A DNA stretch of 8,654 nucleotides from Desulfobacterales bacterium (GTDB lineage Bacteria; Desulfobacterota; Desulfobacteria; Desulfobacterales; Desulfobacteraceae), in assembly GCA_022361315.1 (NCBI GenBank), contig JAKSBB010001249.1:1-8654 (forward strand), in the 5' to 3' direction. Below the pieces are notes generated by a model. It saw nothing but the letters and a program-made list of their open reading frames with translations. It ran no database searches and was not told the origin of the DNA. Below are positions 1-6,893 of this stretch, piece by piece. A program made the translations under genes and the position numbers. The stretch's first letter is position 1; each line of letters opens with the position of its first letter.

Positions 1-1044
1 GCAGCCCCGCCGGTGAGAAAAAAGGGAGACGGTTCACTGCCTGTGCCGGGTTGGGAAGGCCGCTATGACTGGAAGGGGTTTGTGTCTTTTGAGAATCTGC
101 CCTGGGAAAAGAATCCCGGTCGGGGATACGTGGCCTCCTTTAACAATGACCCCGGAAATGTGCCCTATCACCTGACCCGGTTCTATCTGTTTGAGCGGGC
201 CGTCCGGTTCGAACAACTGATGGCCGAAAGGGGCAGTGGTCCTGTGGATTTTGCGGAACTTAAATCCATGCAACTCGACCGGAAATCCGTTGTGGCCGGC
301 CGTTGGGTACCAATTATCCTTGAGGCCTGTACGGGGGAACCCAAACTTATGCCGTATCTGGATTTGCTGAAAGCCTGGGATTTCAACATTGATATCAACA
401 GCCGGGCGGCAACCGTGTTCAATTATTTTTACTATCTGCTGATGAAAAACACCCTCGTGGATGAGGTGGGGAAAGAGGCCTGGGAAAAAGGGTTGGCCCG
501 GGAGTATCTCTACTATGTCCCGGATCTTGTGCTGACCCGGATCATTCATGACGACACCCACCCCCTTTATGATGATAAAACCACGGTGGCGGACAAAGAG
601 GTGCGGGAGGATATGATCCGGAAAAGCATGGCCCAAACCGTGGCGTTTCTGGAGCAGCGCTACGGTGGCATTGGCGGAAAATGGCAGTGGGGGCAGGTTC
701 ACCAGATGTATTTTACCCATCCTCTGGGCCGGAAACTCTCCTTTCTGAACCTGGACCCGGTGGCCACCCACGGGTCTCACCACACCATCAACTCCGGGTT
801 CTGGACACCCTTTGATCCCTTTCGGATGACATCGGGCGGGGTTATCCGGATGATGGTGGATTTCACCGATGTCTCCCGGTCCACCATTATCAGTCCGCCG
901 GGGCAGTCCGGGCATTTTAAAAGCCCCCATTACGACGACCTGGTGCAGACCTGGGCGGACGGGGATCAGATTCCCATGCATTTTGGTAGTGGCAAGGGCC
1001 TGGACAGGACCCTGGTGCTGCGGCCGGGTGAGTACAAAAAATAA
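1..1044 (+). CDS. Penicillin acylase family protein (Ntn hydrolase), C-terminal part, 5' end cut by window edge
   Basis: This family cleaves amide bonds (beta-lactam side chains, acyl-homoserine lactones or other N-acyl compounds) and usually acts in the periplasm after self-cleavage into alpha and beta chains. The frame is open to base 1, giving a 347-residue fragment that matches the later part of the beta chain. Seen: a PVRKKGDGSLPVPGW segment near residues 4-18, where R6 probably matches the substrate-orienting Arg of E. coli penicillin G acylase; DWKGF and an NP-x-x-GY-x-ASFNNDP segment (about 23-51), matching DWKG and GYIANWNNSP of that enzyme; and near the C-terminus a GQSG-x6-HYDDL motif (about 301-314) matching GQSG...HYEDQL. 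The GTG at 13 encodes the Val inside PVRKKG, so it is not the start. The nucleophilic Ser at the beta-chain start lies upstream of the window, so activity cannot be judged. Substrate is unknown. Family call is firm. Confidence 0.9.
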   Translation, partial: AAPPVRKKGDGSLPVPGWEGRYDWKGFVSFENLPWEKNPGRGYVASFNNDPGNVPYHLTRFYLFERAVRFEQLMAERGSGPVDFAELKSMQLDRKSVVAGRWVPIILEACTGEPKLMPYLDLLKAWDFNIDINSRAATVFNYFYYLLMKNTLVDEVGKEAWEKGLAREYLYYVPDLVLTRIIHDDTHPLYDDKTTVADKEVREDMIRKSMAQTVAFLEQRYGGIGGKWQWGQVHQMYFTHPLGRKLSFLNLDPVATHGSHHTINSGFWTPFDPFRMTSGGVIRMMVDFTDVSRSTIISPPGQSGHFKSPHYDDLVQTWADGDQIPMHFGSGKGLDRTLVLRPGEYKK

Positions 1045-1048
1045 AGAT

Positions 1049-1077
1049 TTGCCTAAACCGGTATTCGACCCTATTTT
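1049..1077 (+). promoter_or_regulatory. Candidate sigma70-like promoter before the solute-binding protein gene
   Basis: In the 43-base gap after the acylase stop, TTGCCT (1049-1054) and TATTTT (1072-1077) are separated by exactly 17 bases. Each hexamer matches 4 of 6 consensus positions. The gap is the most AT-rich short stretch nearby. Transcription would begin near 1084, almost on the first possible ATG (1088), which would favour one of the later in-frame ATGs (1100, 1106, 1112). This is a pattern match only; read-through from the acylase gene is equally possible, as no terminator hairpin is seen between the two genes. Confidence 0.3.
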
Positions 1078-1087
1078 AAATGGCAGT

Positions 1088-1882
1088 ATGACTAAACTTA
1101 TGTCTATGAAAATGAATTGGCACACATACCTGATACCGTTATTTTTGTGGTGCGTTCTGATGATTTCGCCCGGGGTCGCGGCGGAACCTTTACCTCTGCG
1201 GCTGTCCACGATAGATAATTTCAAACCCTTTGTCTGGGACGATGGAAGCGGTCCCCGGGGCATTGACTATGACATTGTTCGTGAAATGTGCCGGCGGATG
1301 GACCTGGATTGCCAGGTGGAATACCATCCCTGGAAGCGGGTTCTTGCCCGGATTGAAGACGGACGATCCGACGGTGGGTTTACAGGGTTCAGGACCCCGG
1401 AACGTCAGGTCTATGCGCATTTCCCTGCCCATCCGCTCCATTTTTCCACCTATAATATTTTTGTGAAAACCGGGAAGGAATTCGATTTTGATACGGTAGC
1501 CGACCTCTACGGAAAAACCATCGGGATCAGACGGGGATTCAAGATTAATCCCGAATTTGATCAGGCCAGGAACGACGGAAGGCTCTCCATCAAAGAGGTG
1601 AATACCGATGCACAGAACATCCGGCTGCTTCTGGCCGGACGGGTGGATGCCGTTGCGGCCAACTATCACCTGATGCGGCTCGCGCTGTCGGAAATGGGCG
1701 TTGTCTGTGAACTGAGTTGCCTGCCCACCCCTATCACTCCGCCCAGGCCATCCTATCTGATGATATCCAAAAAATGGGACATCCCCAACAAAGCCACCCT
1801 GCTGAAGAAAATTGATGCCACCCTCAAAGAGATGTATGAAGACGGCACGGTGGATAAAATCAATTCCGCTTATCTGGACTGA
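1088..1882 (+). CDS. Periplasmic solute-binding protein, SBP family 3 (amino-acid-type), without adjacent transporter genes
   Basis: The 264-residue product has the usual size for an extracellular solute-binding protein family 3 member, which captures small solutes, often polar amino acids, in the periplasm. Seen: a signal peptide with a hydrophobic core at about residues 14-28 and a likely signal peptidase I site after GVAA (residue 32); no lipobox Cys. The mature start (PLRLSTIDNFKPFVW) is followed by the family pattern G-x-D-Y-D-I-V (58-64), WKRVLARIEDGRSDGGF (82-98) with TPER (103-106), a second-lobe YGKTIGIRRG (141-150) and LLAGRVDAV (181-189). The open frame extends upstream to 869, but that part overlaps the acylase and is not protein-like. 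In-frame ATGs at 1088, 1100, 1106 and 1112 are all possible; none has a convincing Shine-Dalgarno, and 1106 gives a compact signal peptide keeping one Lys. No permease or ATPase gene is nearby, so it may serve a distant transporter or a sensor, or be a stand-alone binding protein. Ligand cannot be assigned. It ends 2 bases before sbcD. Confidence 0.82.
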   Translation: MTKLMSMKMNWHTYLIPLFLWCVLMISPGVAAEPLPLRLSTIDNFKPFVWDDGSGPRGIDYDIVREMCRRMDLDCQVEYHPWKRVLARIEDGRSDGGFTGFRTPERQVYAHFPAHPLHFSTYNIFVKTGKEFDFDTVADLYGKTIGIRRGFKINPEFDQARNDGRLSIKEVNTDAQNIRLLLAGRVDAVAANYHLMRLALSEMGVVCELSCLPTPITPPRPSYLMISKKWDIPNKATLLKKIDATLKEMYEDGTVDKINSAYLD

Positions 1883-1884
1883 AC

Positions 1885-3180
1885 ATGCGCATTTTACATA
1901 CCTCTGACTGGCATCTGGGCCAGCATTTCATGGGCAGGACCCGTACCCGGGAACACAAGGCTTTTTTCGATTGGCTTCTGAACATCGTTGAAAAGCAGCA
2001 GGTGGACGCTGTGGTGGTGGCCGGGGACATTTTTGATACCGGCACCCCGCCGTCCTATGCCCGGACCCTGTATAACGAGTTCATCGTTGCCCTTAGGCAG
2101 ACCTGCTGCCGGCATCTCCTGATTCTTGGGGGGAACCACGATTCCGAGGCCACACTCAACGAAGGGCGGTCCTTACTTGCATATCTGAATACTCGGGTGA
2201 CGGCGGGAATATCAGATGATTCCGGTGATCACGTGATGGTGCTCGAAGATAAGACCGGCAACCCGGGACTGATTCTTTGTGCCGTGCCATTTCTTCGTCC
2301 CAGGGACCTGGTCCGCAGTGTTGGGGGACAATCCGGCCGTGACAAACAGCTCGCCATGGGAAAGGCTATTCAGTCTTTTTACAGCCGTGTCTTTGACGTC
2401 GCCCGGCAGAAACAGGGGGCGCTGTCCCGGGACGGCAATGCGCTGCCCATATTGGCCACCGGCCATCTCACCGTGGTGGGGGGGAAATCATCCGACTCGG
2501 TAAGAGATATTTATATCGGGTCTCTGGATGCCTTTCCGGCGTCGGGATTTCCGGAGGCCGATTACATTGCTTTGGGCCATCTCCACAGGGGACAGACCAT
2601 TAAAGGCAGGGACCACATCCGGTATTCCGGTTCTCCCATTCCGTTGAGCTTTGATGAGAGCGGCAGAGAAAAGCAGGTACTTATTGTGGATTTTAAGGAT
2701 GACGGGGCGGCAGTTGTATCTCCGTTGACGGTGCCCTGTTTTCGGCGGTTGGTCTGCCTGAAAGGGAACCTGGATGAGATTGAGGCCGGTATTAAATCCC
2801 TGTCCCGCGAGATTGTATCTGCGGGGGCCGGGGAAACCTGGGGCCGGCGGACCGTCTGGGTGGAGGCAGAGGTCAGGGATGACGATTACCTCACCGATCT
2901 TCAGGATCGTATTCAGACGATGATTGCGGAACAGGATACCGGTGACGGGCCTGCCTTGGCGCTGCTCAGGGTTCGCAGACGACGTAAAGGGGCAACACCC
3001 GGTCTGGCTCCGGAAAACCGGGAACGGCTTGAGGAGTTGAATCCCACAGAGGTCTTTTCCCGGCGGATTGCCGCCGAATCCATGACGGAAGACCAGGTCC
3101 AGGTGCTGAATACCTTATTTGAGGAAATACTCGATCAGGTGGAGACCGCTTCCGAAAGCGGAGAGGAGGAGATGAAATGA
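1885..3180 (+). CDS. sbcD: Exonuclease SbcCD subunit D (Mre11-like nuclease)
   Basis: SbcD is the Mn-dependent nuclease of the SbcCD complex: double-strand exonuclease and hairpin endonuclease that opens cruciforms and protein-blocked or hairpin DNA ends in the cytoplasm. The 431-residue length is slightly above E. coli SbcD (about 400). All calcineurin-like phosphoesterase motifs are visible: D8-x-H10 in TSDWHLG, G47-D48 in GDIFD, G83-N84-H85-D86 in GGNHDS, H194 in TGHLT, and H232-x-H234 in GHLHRG, followed by YSGSPIPLSF (247-256), typical of SbcD. The remaining ~170 residues are the C-terminal capping and SbcC-binding region, ending in an acidic tail. MRILHTSDWHLG is the canonical family N-terminus, so the ATG start is secure even though no Shine-Dalgarno precedes it; translation probably depends on ribosomes ending 2 bases upstream on the binding-protein gene. 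It overlaps sbcC by 4 bases. Confidence 0.97.
   Translation: MRILHTSDWHLGQHFMGRTRTREHKAFFDWLLNIVEKQQVDAVVVAGDIFDTGTPPSYARTLYNEFIVALRQTCCRHLLILGGNHDSEATLNEGRSLLAYLNTRVTAGISDDSGDHVMVLEDKTGNPGLILCAVPFLRPRDLVRSVGGQSGRDKQLAMGKAIQSFYSRVFDVARQKQGALSRDGNALPILATGHLTVVGGKSSDSVRDIYIGSLDAFPASGFPEADYIALGHLHRGQTIKGRDHIRYSGSPIPLSFDESGREKQVLIVDFKDDGAAVVSPLTVPCFRRLVCLKGNLDEIEAGIKSLSREIVSAGAGETWGRRTVWVEAEVRDDDYLTDLQDRIQTMIAEQDTGDGPALALLRVRRRRKGATPGLAPENRERLEELNPTEVFSRRIAAESMTEDQVQVLNTLFEEILDQVETASESGEEEMK
3164..3169 (+). promoter_or_regulatory. Strong ribosome binding site of sbcC, inside the end of sbcD
   Basis: AGGAGG lies 7 bases before the sbcC ATG (3177), within the last codons of sbcD (encoding part of the acidic EEEMK tail). 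Ideal sequence and spacing fix the sbcC start and, with the ATGA overlap of stop and start codons, indicate translational coupling of the two subunits. Confidence 0.85.
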
Positions 3181-6100
3181 GAATCCTCGGACTCCGGCTG
3201 AAAAACATCAATTCTCTCCGGGGAGAGTGGCAGGTTGACTTCCGGGACCCGGAGTTTGCGGATCACGGCCTTTTTGCCATTACCGGTCCCACAGGCGCCG
3301 GGAAGACCTCTCTTCTGGATGCCATCTGCCTGGCCTTATACCACCAAACCCCGCGGCTGTCCGTCTCTTCGGGTTCCAACCAGTTAATGACCCGGCACAC
3401 CGGTGAATGCCTGGCGGAGGTGGCGTTTGCGGTGCGGGATCAGACATACCGGGCATTCTGGTCTCAGCACCGGGCCAAGTATAAGCCGGATGGAAATCTC
3501 CAGCCACCCAAAGTGGAACTGGCACTGGGGGACGGGACCATCTTAGCCTCCCAGACAAAAGAGAAGCTGCGACAGGTGGCGGATATTACAGGACTGGATT
3601 TCAAGCGTTTCACCAAATCCATACTCCTGGCCCAGGGGGAGTTTGCCGCCTTTCTCAATGCCAATGCCAACGATCGGGCCGAACTTCTGGAAGAACTCAC
3701 CGGAACGGATGTTTACGGAGAGATTTCCCGCCGGGTTTTTGAGCGGGAGCGGGATGAAAAAGGCGCTTTGGAACTTCTCAAGGCAAAGGCCGGTGTGGTG
3801 GAACTCCTGACACCGGAGGATCTGGCTCACCTGAAAGAGGAAATAGACGGACTAAAGACCGGTGAAGCAGAACTCCGCAAGTCTGTGGCCGGACTGGGGC
3901 GCCGTCTCGGATGGCTGGACAGAAAAGGAGAGCTGGAAGATGATGTCAAAGCCGCACAAACCCGTACCGGCAAAGCTTTGGCACAGGCTGAAGATGCCGC
4001 CCCGGAGCTTGCACGGCTTGCTGCCGCCGGTCCGGCGCTGGAAATCAAACCGGTGTATGAGGGGGTAAAAACCGCAGTAACGGCCAGGGCCCGCAAGAAA
4101 AAGGATCTGGATGATCTGGTGGCAAACCTGGCGGTGGTCCGGTCACGGATGACCCGGGTCATACGGAAGAAGGCCGATGCTGACACCACGTTGCAACAAA
4201 CAAAAACAGCTGCCGCAAAAACCGAATCCCTGATTACGGAAAAGGTACTGCCCCTTGATGAGAAAATCAGGCGTGTGCGGGATGAAGCACAGGACATTGG
4301 GAAACGTCTGGCGAAGGTAAAGCAGACCCTGGTTGTCCTGGAAAGAGATGAAACAGATATCCGGGAGCAGGAGATGGCCGCTACCCAAACGCTGGTATCC
4401 CGTAACACCTATCTGGAAACCCATCAGGCCCATAGCCGGATGGGTGAGTCACTGCCACTCATCGAGAGCCTGTTCCAACAACGGACAGGTCTTTACCGGA
4501 AGAAAACCGAAGAAATATCAAAGTTAGGGAAAACCCGGGATGAAAAAGGCCGGAGAGGACAGGCGATCAATACTTTCCGGGCAGACCTGACCACCCGCCG
4601 GGCAGAAGCCGATACCCTGGCCCAGGAGATTGCAGGGCTTGAAGCAGAAACCGCTGCCTGTCTTGATGACCGGACCCGGGAAGAGATCGCAGATGTCTTT
4701 AACCGGCTGTCAGAGACGGCTGGCAAAAGAGGGGAACTCGGTGCACTTGCCGGGCAGTATGAAACCGGGCAGGCACGGCTTGAAACCCTTCGCAGCGATC
4801 AGGCGGAACAAGGGCGGAAATACGGACGGGAAGAAAGCCGGGTAGAGGCCCTGGCCGTAAGAAAATCCGATTTGAAAACCCGTATGTCCGATCTGGAGCA
4901 GACCCTTGAGCTGGAATACAGGATCGCCGGTCTGGCAGAACACAGGGCACAACTGAAAGCGGACGAAGCCTGCCCCCTGTGCGGCAGCACGGCGCACCCG
5001 GGGGTGGATGCCTATCAGACCGTATCGCCGGAAAGTACACTTGCCCGCAGGGCAGCCGCTGCCACGGAACTGGCAGAGGTGGAAAAGGCTGCAGAAACAG
5101 CCGGGGCCGCTTTGGCACATATCCGGGCCCGGATGGAAGCCGGCCGGAGAGAAGAAAAGGATCTTCTGGAAAAGATCGGAGGGCTTACTCAGCTATGGGA
5201 TACCCTTTCCGAAACCCTGGGAATCCACATCAACCCGGCACACGGTGAGGAGATCCGCGAGTGGCTCAACGGACAGGAACACCTTCTATCCGGTGTCAGG
5301 GAAACCCTGAATCGTCTGGACCGCCTGGCTGGCCGGCATCAGGAAAGAACCAAGCGATTGATCCGGGTCCGGGAAGGTGTGAATCAAATTTCCCATGAAC
5401 TGGCCATGGCTGAAAAGGAGATCGCCAGGCTTGATGCGGTAGTCAAAGAGAGTGAACAGAATATCGATGGCATAGAAGGGGATATCGAGACCCTGGAAAC
5501 GCAGTTAGTCCGCACCATGGATGGCCTGGCAGAGGCCTTGCCGGACCCGAAGGAGCAGGGCGCCTGGCTGAAACACCACCGCCGTTTGTGGCAAATCTGG
5601 CAGGAAACCCTTTCCGCAAAGGATAAGGCCGCTGCCGACATCGCCGATATCCAGAAGCGCCTGGGATTGACCCACAAAGAGATGGACCTTGTACGGGTCC
5701 GGCAGAACGAATTGGAAACGGCGGCCGGTGAAAAAGAAGCGGCTCTTGATACCCTTGGGGTGCAGCGGCGGACACTTTTTGGTGAACAGACCGTGGCAGA
5801 GGCCAGGGAACAAGGCTCCAAAGATATTCGAAACGCAGAGAACACATTGAAGCAGGCCGTGTCGGAAGAAGAGATGACCCGGTCGGAACTGGATCGGCTG
5901 GAAGGGGAGCGGGGCAATACGGAAAAGATCGTGGGTGAATTGTCGGAACAGGTGACGTCCGCTGAACAGGCCTGGACCACCTGTCTGGCCGGCAGCCGAT
6001 TTGACTCGGAAGACGCATTCAGGGCTGCGTTGCTTGATAAAGAAGAACAGCAACGGCTGGAAACCCTGAAGTCAAATCTCGACAAGGAATCTGATGCGGC

Positions 6101-6893
6101 CCGCACCCTTGAAAAAAAGGTGGCGGCCGAACTTGCCGCACACCTGAATAAAGCGACAGAGGATGCCGCCCTGAAAGGGCTGGCCGATATCGACGAATCT
6201 AATGCCTTAAGAGAATCTCTCGGGGCGGAGATGGCATCCCTTGAGGAACAGATTCAGATTAAGGTCCGGCAGCAGGGGGATATCGAAGGGCAGATCCGGG
6301 CGGATGAAACCCGGCGGGAAAACCAGGCCGCCCTGTTCCGGGATATGGACCGGCAGAAGGCGGTGACCGATAACTGGGGGCACCTGTCTTCCCTGATCGG
6401 ATCCAAAGAGGGGGACAAGTTCCGGAAGTTTGCCCAGGGGCTTACCCTGAACCATTTGCTTTATCTGGCCAACCAGCGGCTGGATCAACTCCACGGCCGT
6501 TATCTCATGCGTCAGAAAGAAGATGAGGTGCTGGCATTGGAGGTGGTGGATACCTGGCAGGGGGATGCCATACGGGATACCCGGACGCTTTCCGGTGGAG
6601 AGAGTTTTCTGGTGAGTCTTTCCCTGGCCCTGGCCCTGTCAGACCTGGTGTCCAGCAAAACCCGCATTGATTCCCTCTTCCTTGATGAGGGATTCGGTAC
6701 TCTGGATCCCGAAACCCTGGATATTGCATTGGACGCATTGGATAACCTGAATGCCGCCGGAAAGATGATCGGGGTGATTTCCCACGTGGAAGCACTTAAA
6801 GAACGGGTTTTCACCCGGATTGAAGTTTCTCCGAAAACCGGAATGGGCGTCAGCCGGCTGGATGACCGTTTCAGCGTCAGGAGAGGGGCATGA
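3177..6893 (+). CDS. sbcC: Exonuclease SbcCD subunit C (Rad50/SMC-like ATPase)
   Basis: SbcC is the ATPase partner of SbcD; ATP binding and hydrolysis gate nuclease access to DNA ends, while a long coiled coil with a zinc hook tethers two complexes. Seen in order: N-terminal ABC half with MRILGLRLKNINSL start, Walker A GPTGAGKT (37-44) and Q-loop LLAQGEF (Q153); first coiled-coil arm about 190-595, rich in E, K, L and A; zinc hook C599-P-L-C602 followed by GSTAHPG; return arm about 605-1060; then the C-terminal ABC half with signature TLSGGES (1137-1143), Walker B SLFLDE (D1170, E1171), D-loop GTLD (1174-1177) and switch His H1203 in ISH. No motif is missing. At 1238 residues it is longer than E. 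coli SbcC (1048), the extra length lying in the coils. It starts in a 4-base overlap with sbcD and ends in a 4-base overlap with the MFS gene. Confidence 0.97.
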   Translation: MRILGLRLKNINSLRGEWQVDFRDPEFADHGLFAITGPTGAGKTSLLDAICLALYHQTPRLSVSSGSNQLMTRHTGECLAEVAFAVRDQTYRAFWSQHRAKYKPDGNLQPPKVELALGDGTILASQTKEKLRQVADITGLDFKRFTKSILLAQGEFAAFLNANANDRAELLEELTGTDVYGEISRRVFERERDEKGALELLKAKAGVVELLTPEDLAHLKEEIDGLKTGEAELRKSVAGLGRRLGWLDRKGELEDDVKAAQTRTGKALAQAEDAAPELARLAAAGPALEIKPVYEGVKTAVTARARKKKDLDDLVANLAVVRSRMTRVIRKKADADTTLQQTKTAAAKTESLITEKVLPLDEKIRRVRDEAQDIGKRLAKVKQTLVVLERDETDIREQEMAATQTLVSRNTYLETHQAHSRMGESLPLIESLFQQRTGLYRKKTEEISKLGKTRDEKGRRGQAINTFRADLTTRRAEADTLAQEIAGLEAETAACLDDRTREEIADVFNRLSETAGKRGELGALAGQYETGQARLETLRSDQAEQGRKYGREESRVEALAVRKSDLKTRMSDLEQTLELEYRIAGLAEHRAQLKADEACPLCGSTAHPGVDAYQTVSPESTLARRAAAATELAEVEKAAETAGAALAHIRARMEAGRREEKDLLEKIGGLTQLWDTLSETLGIHINPAHGEEIREWLNGQEHLLSGVRETLNRLDRLAGRHQERTKRLIRVREGVNQISHELAMAEKEIARLDAVVKESEQNIDGIEGDIETLETQLVRTMDGLAEALPDPKEQGAWLKHHRRLWQIWQETLSAKDKAAADIADIQKRLGLTHKEMDLVRVRQNELETAAGEKEAALDTLGVQRRTLFGEQTVAEAREQGSKDIRNAENTLKQAVSEEEMTRSELDRLEGERGNTEKIVGELSEQVTSAEQAWTTCLAGSRFDSEDAFRAALLDKEEQQRLETLKSNLDKESDAARTLEKKVAAELAAHLNKATEDAALKGLADIDESNALRESLGAEMASLEEQIQIKVRQQGDIEGQIRADETRRENQAALFRDMDRQKAVTDNWGHLSSLIGSKEGDKFRKFAQGLTLNHLLYLANQRLDQLHGRYLMRQKEDEVLALEVVDTWQGDAIRDTRTLSGGESFLVSLSLALALSDLVSSKTRIDSLFLDEGFGTLDPETLDIALDALDNLNAAGKMIGVISHVEALKERVFTRIEVSPKTGMGVSRLDDRFSVRRGA
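6879..6883 (+). promoter_or_regulatory. Ribosome binding site of the MFS transporter gene, inside the end of sbcC
   Basis: AGGAG, continuing as AGGGG, lies 6 bases before the ATG at 6890, within the last sbcC codons. It supports that start and a coupled reading of the transporter with sbcC through the ATGA overlap (start 6890-6892, sbcC stop 6891-6893). Confidence 0.75.

Noticed and set aside
13..15. GTG at 13 as a start codon of the first gene
   Set aside because: The frame is open to base 1 and the GTG encodes Val within a conserved PVRKKG segment of the acylase family; the gene simply begins outside the window.
869..1087. Upstream extension of the binding-protein frame to an ATG at 869
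   Set aside because: The extra 73 residues overlap the acylase C-terminus out of frame, are Arg/Trp/Cys-rich, and would bury the signal peptide in the middle of the protein.
34..1263. Long (409-codon) open frame on the - strand opposite the acylase gene
   Set aside because: It is antisense to a clearly conserved protein, crosses into the binding-protein gene, and its translation is rich in Gly, Pro, His and Ile without any domain-like pattern. It is a by-product of the codon bias of the + strand gene.
4971..4982. CPLC motif in the middle of sbcC considered as an inserted zinc-finger domain
   Set aside because: It is the normal Rad50/SbcC zinc hook at the apex of the coiled coil.
5384..6106. 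240-codon - strand open frame inside sbcC
   Set aside because: Very Ser/Arg/Ala-rich low-complexity translation, antisense to the coiled-coil region; the expected shadow of a Glu/Leu/Ala-rich gene.
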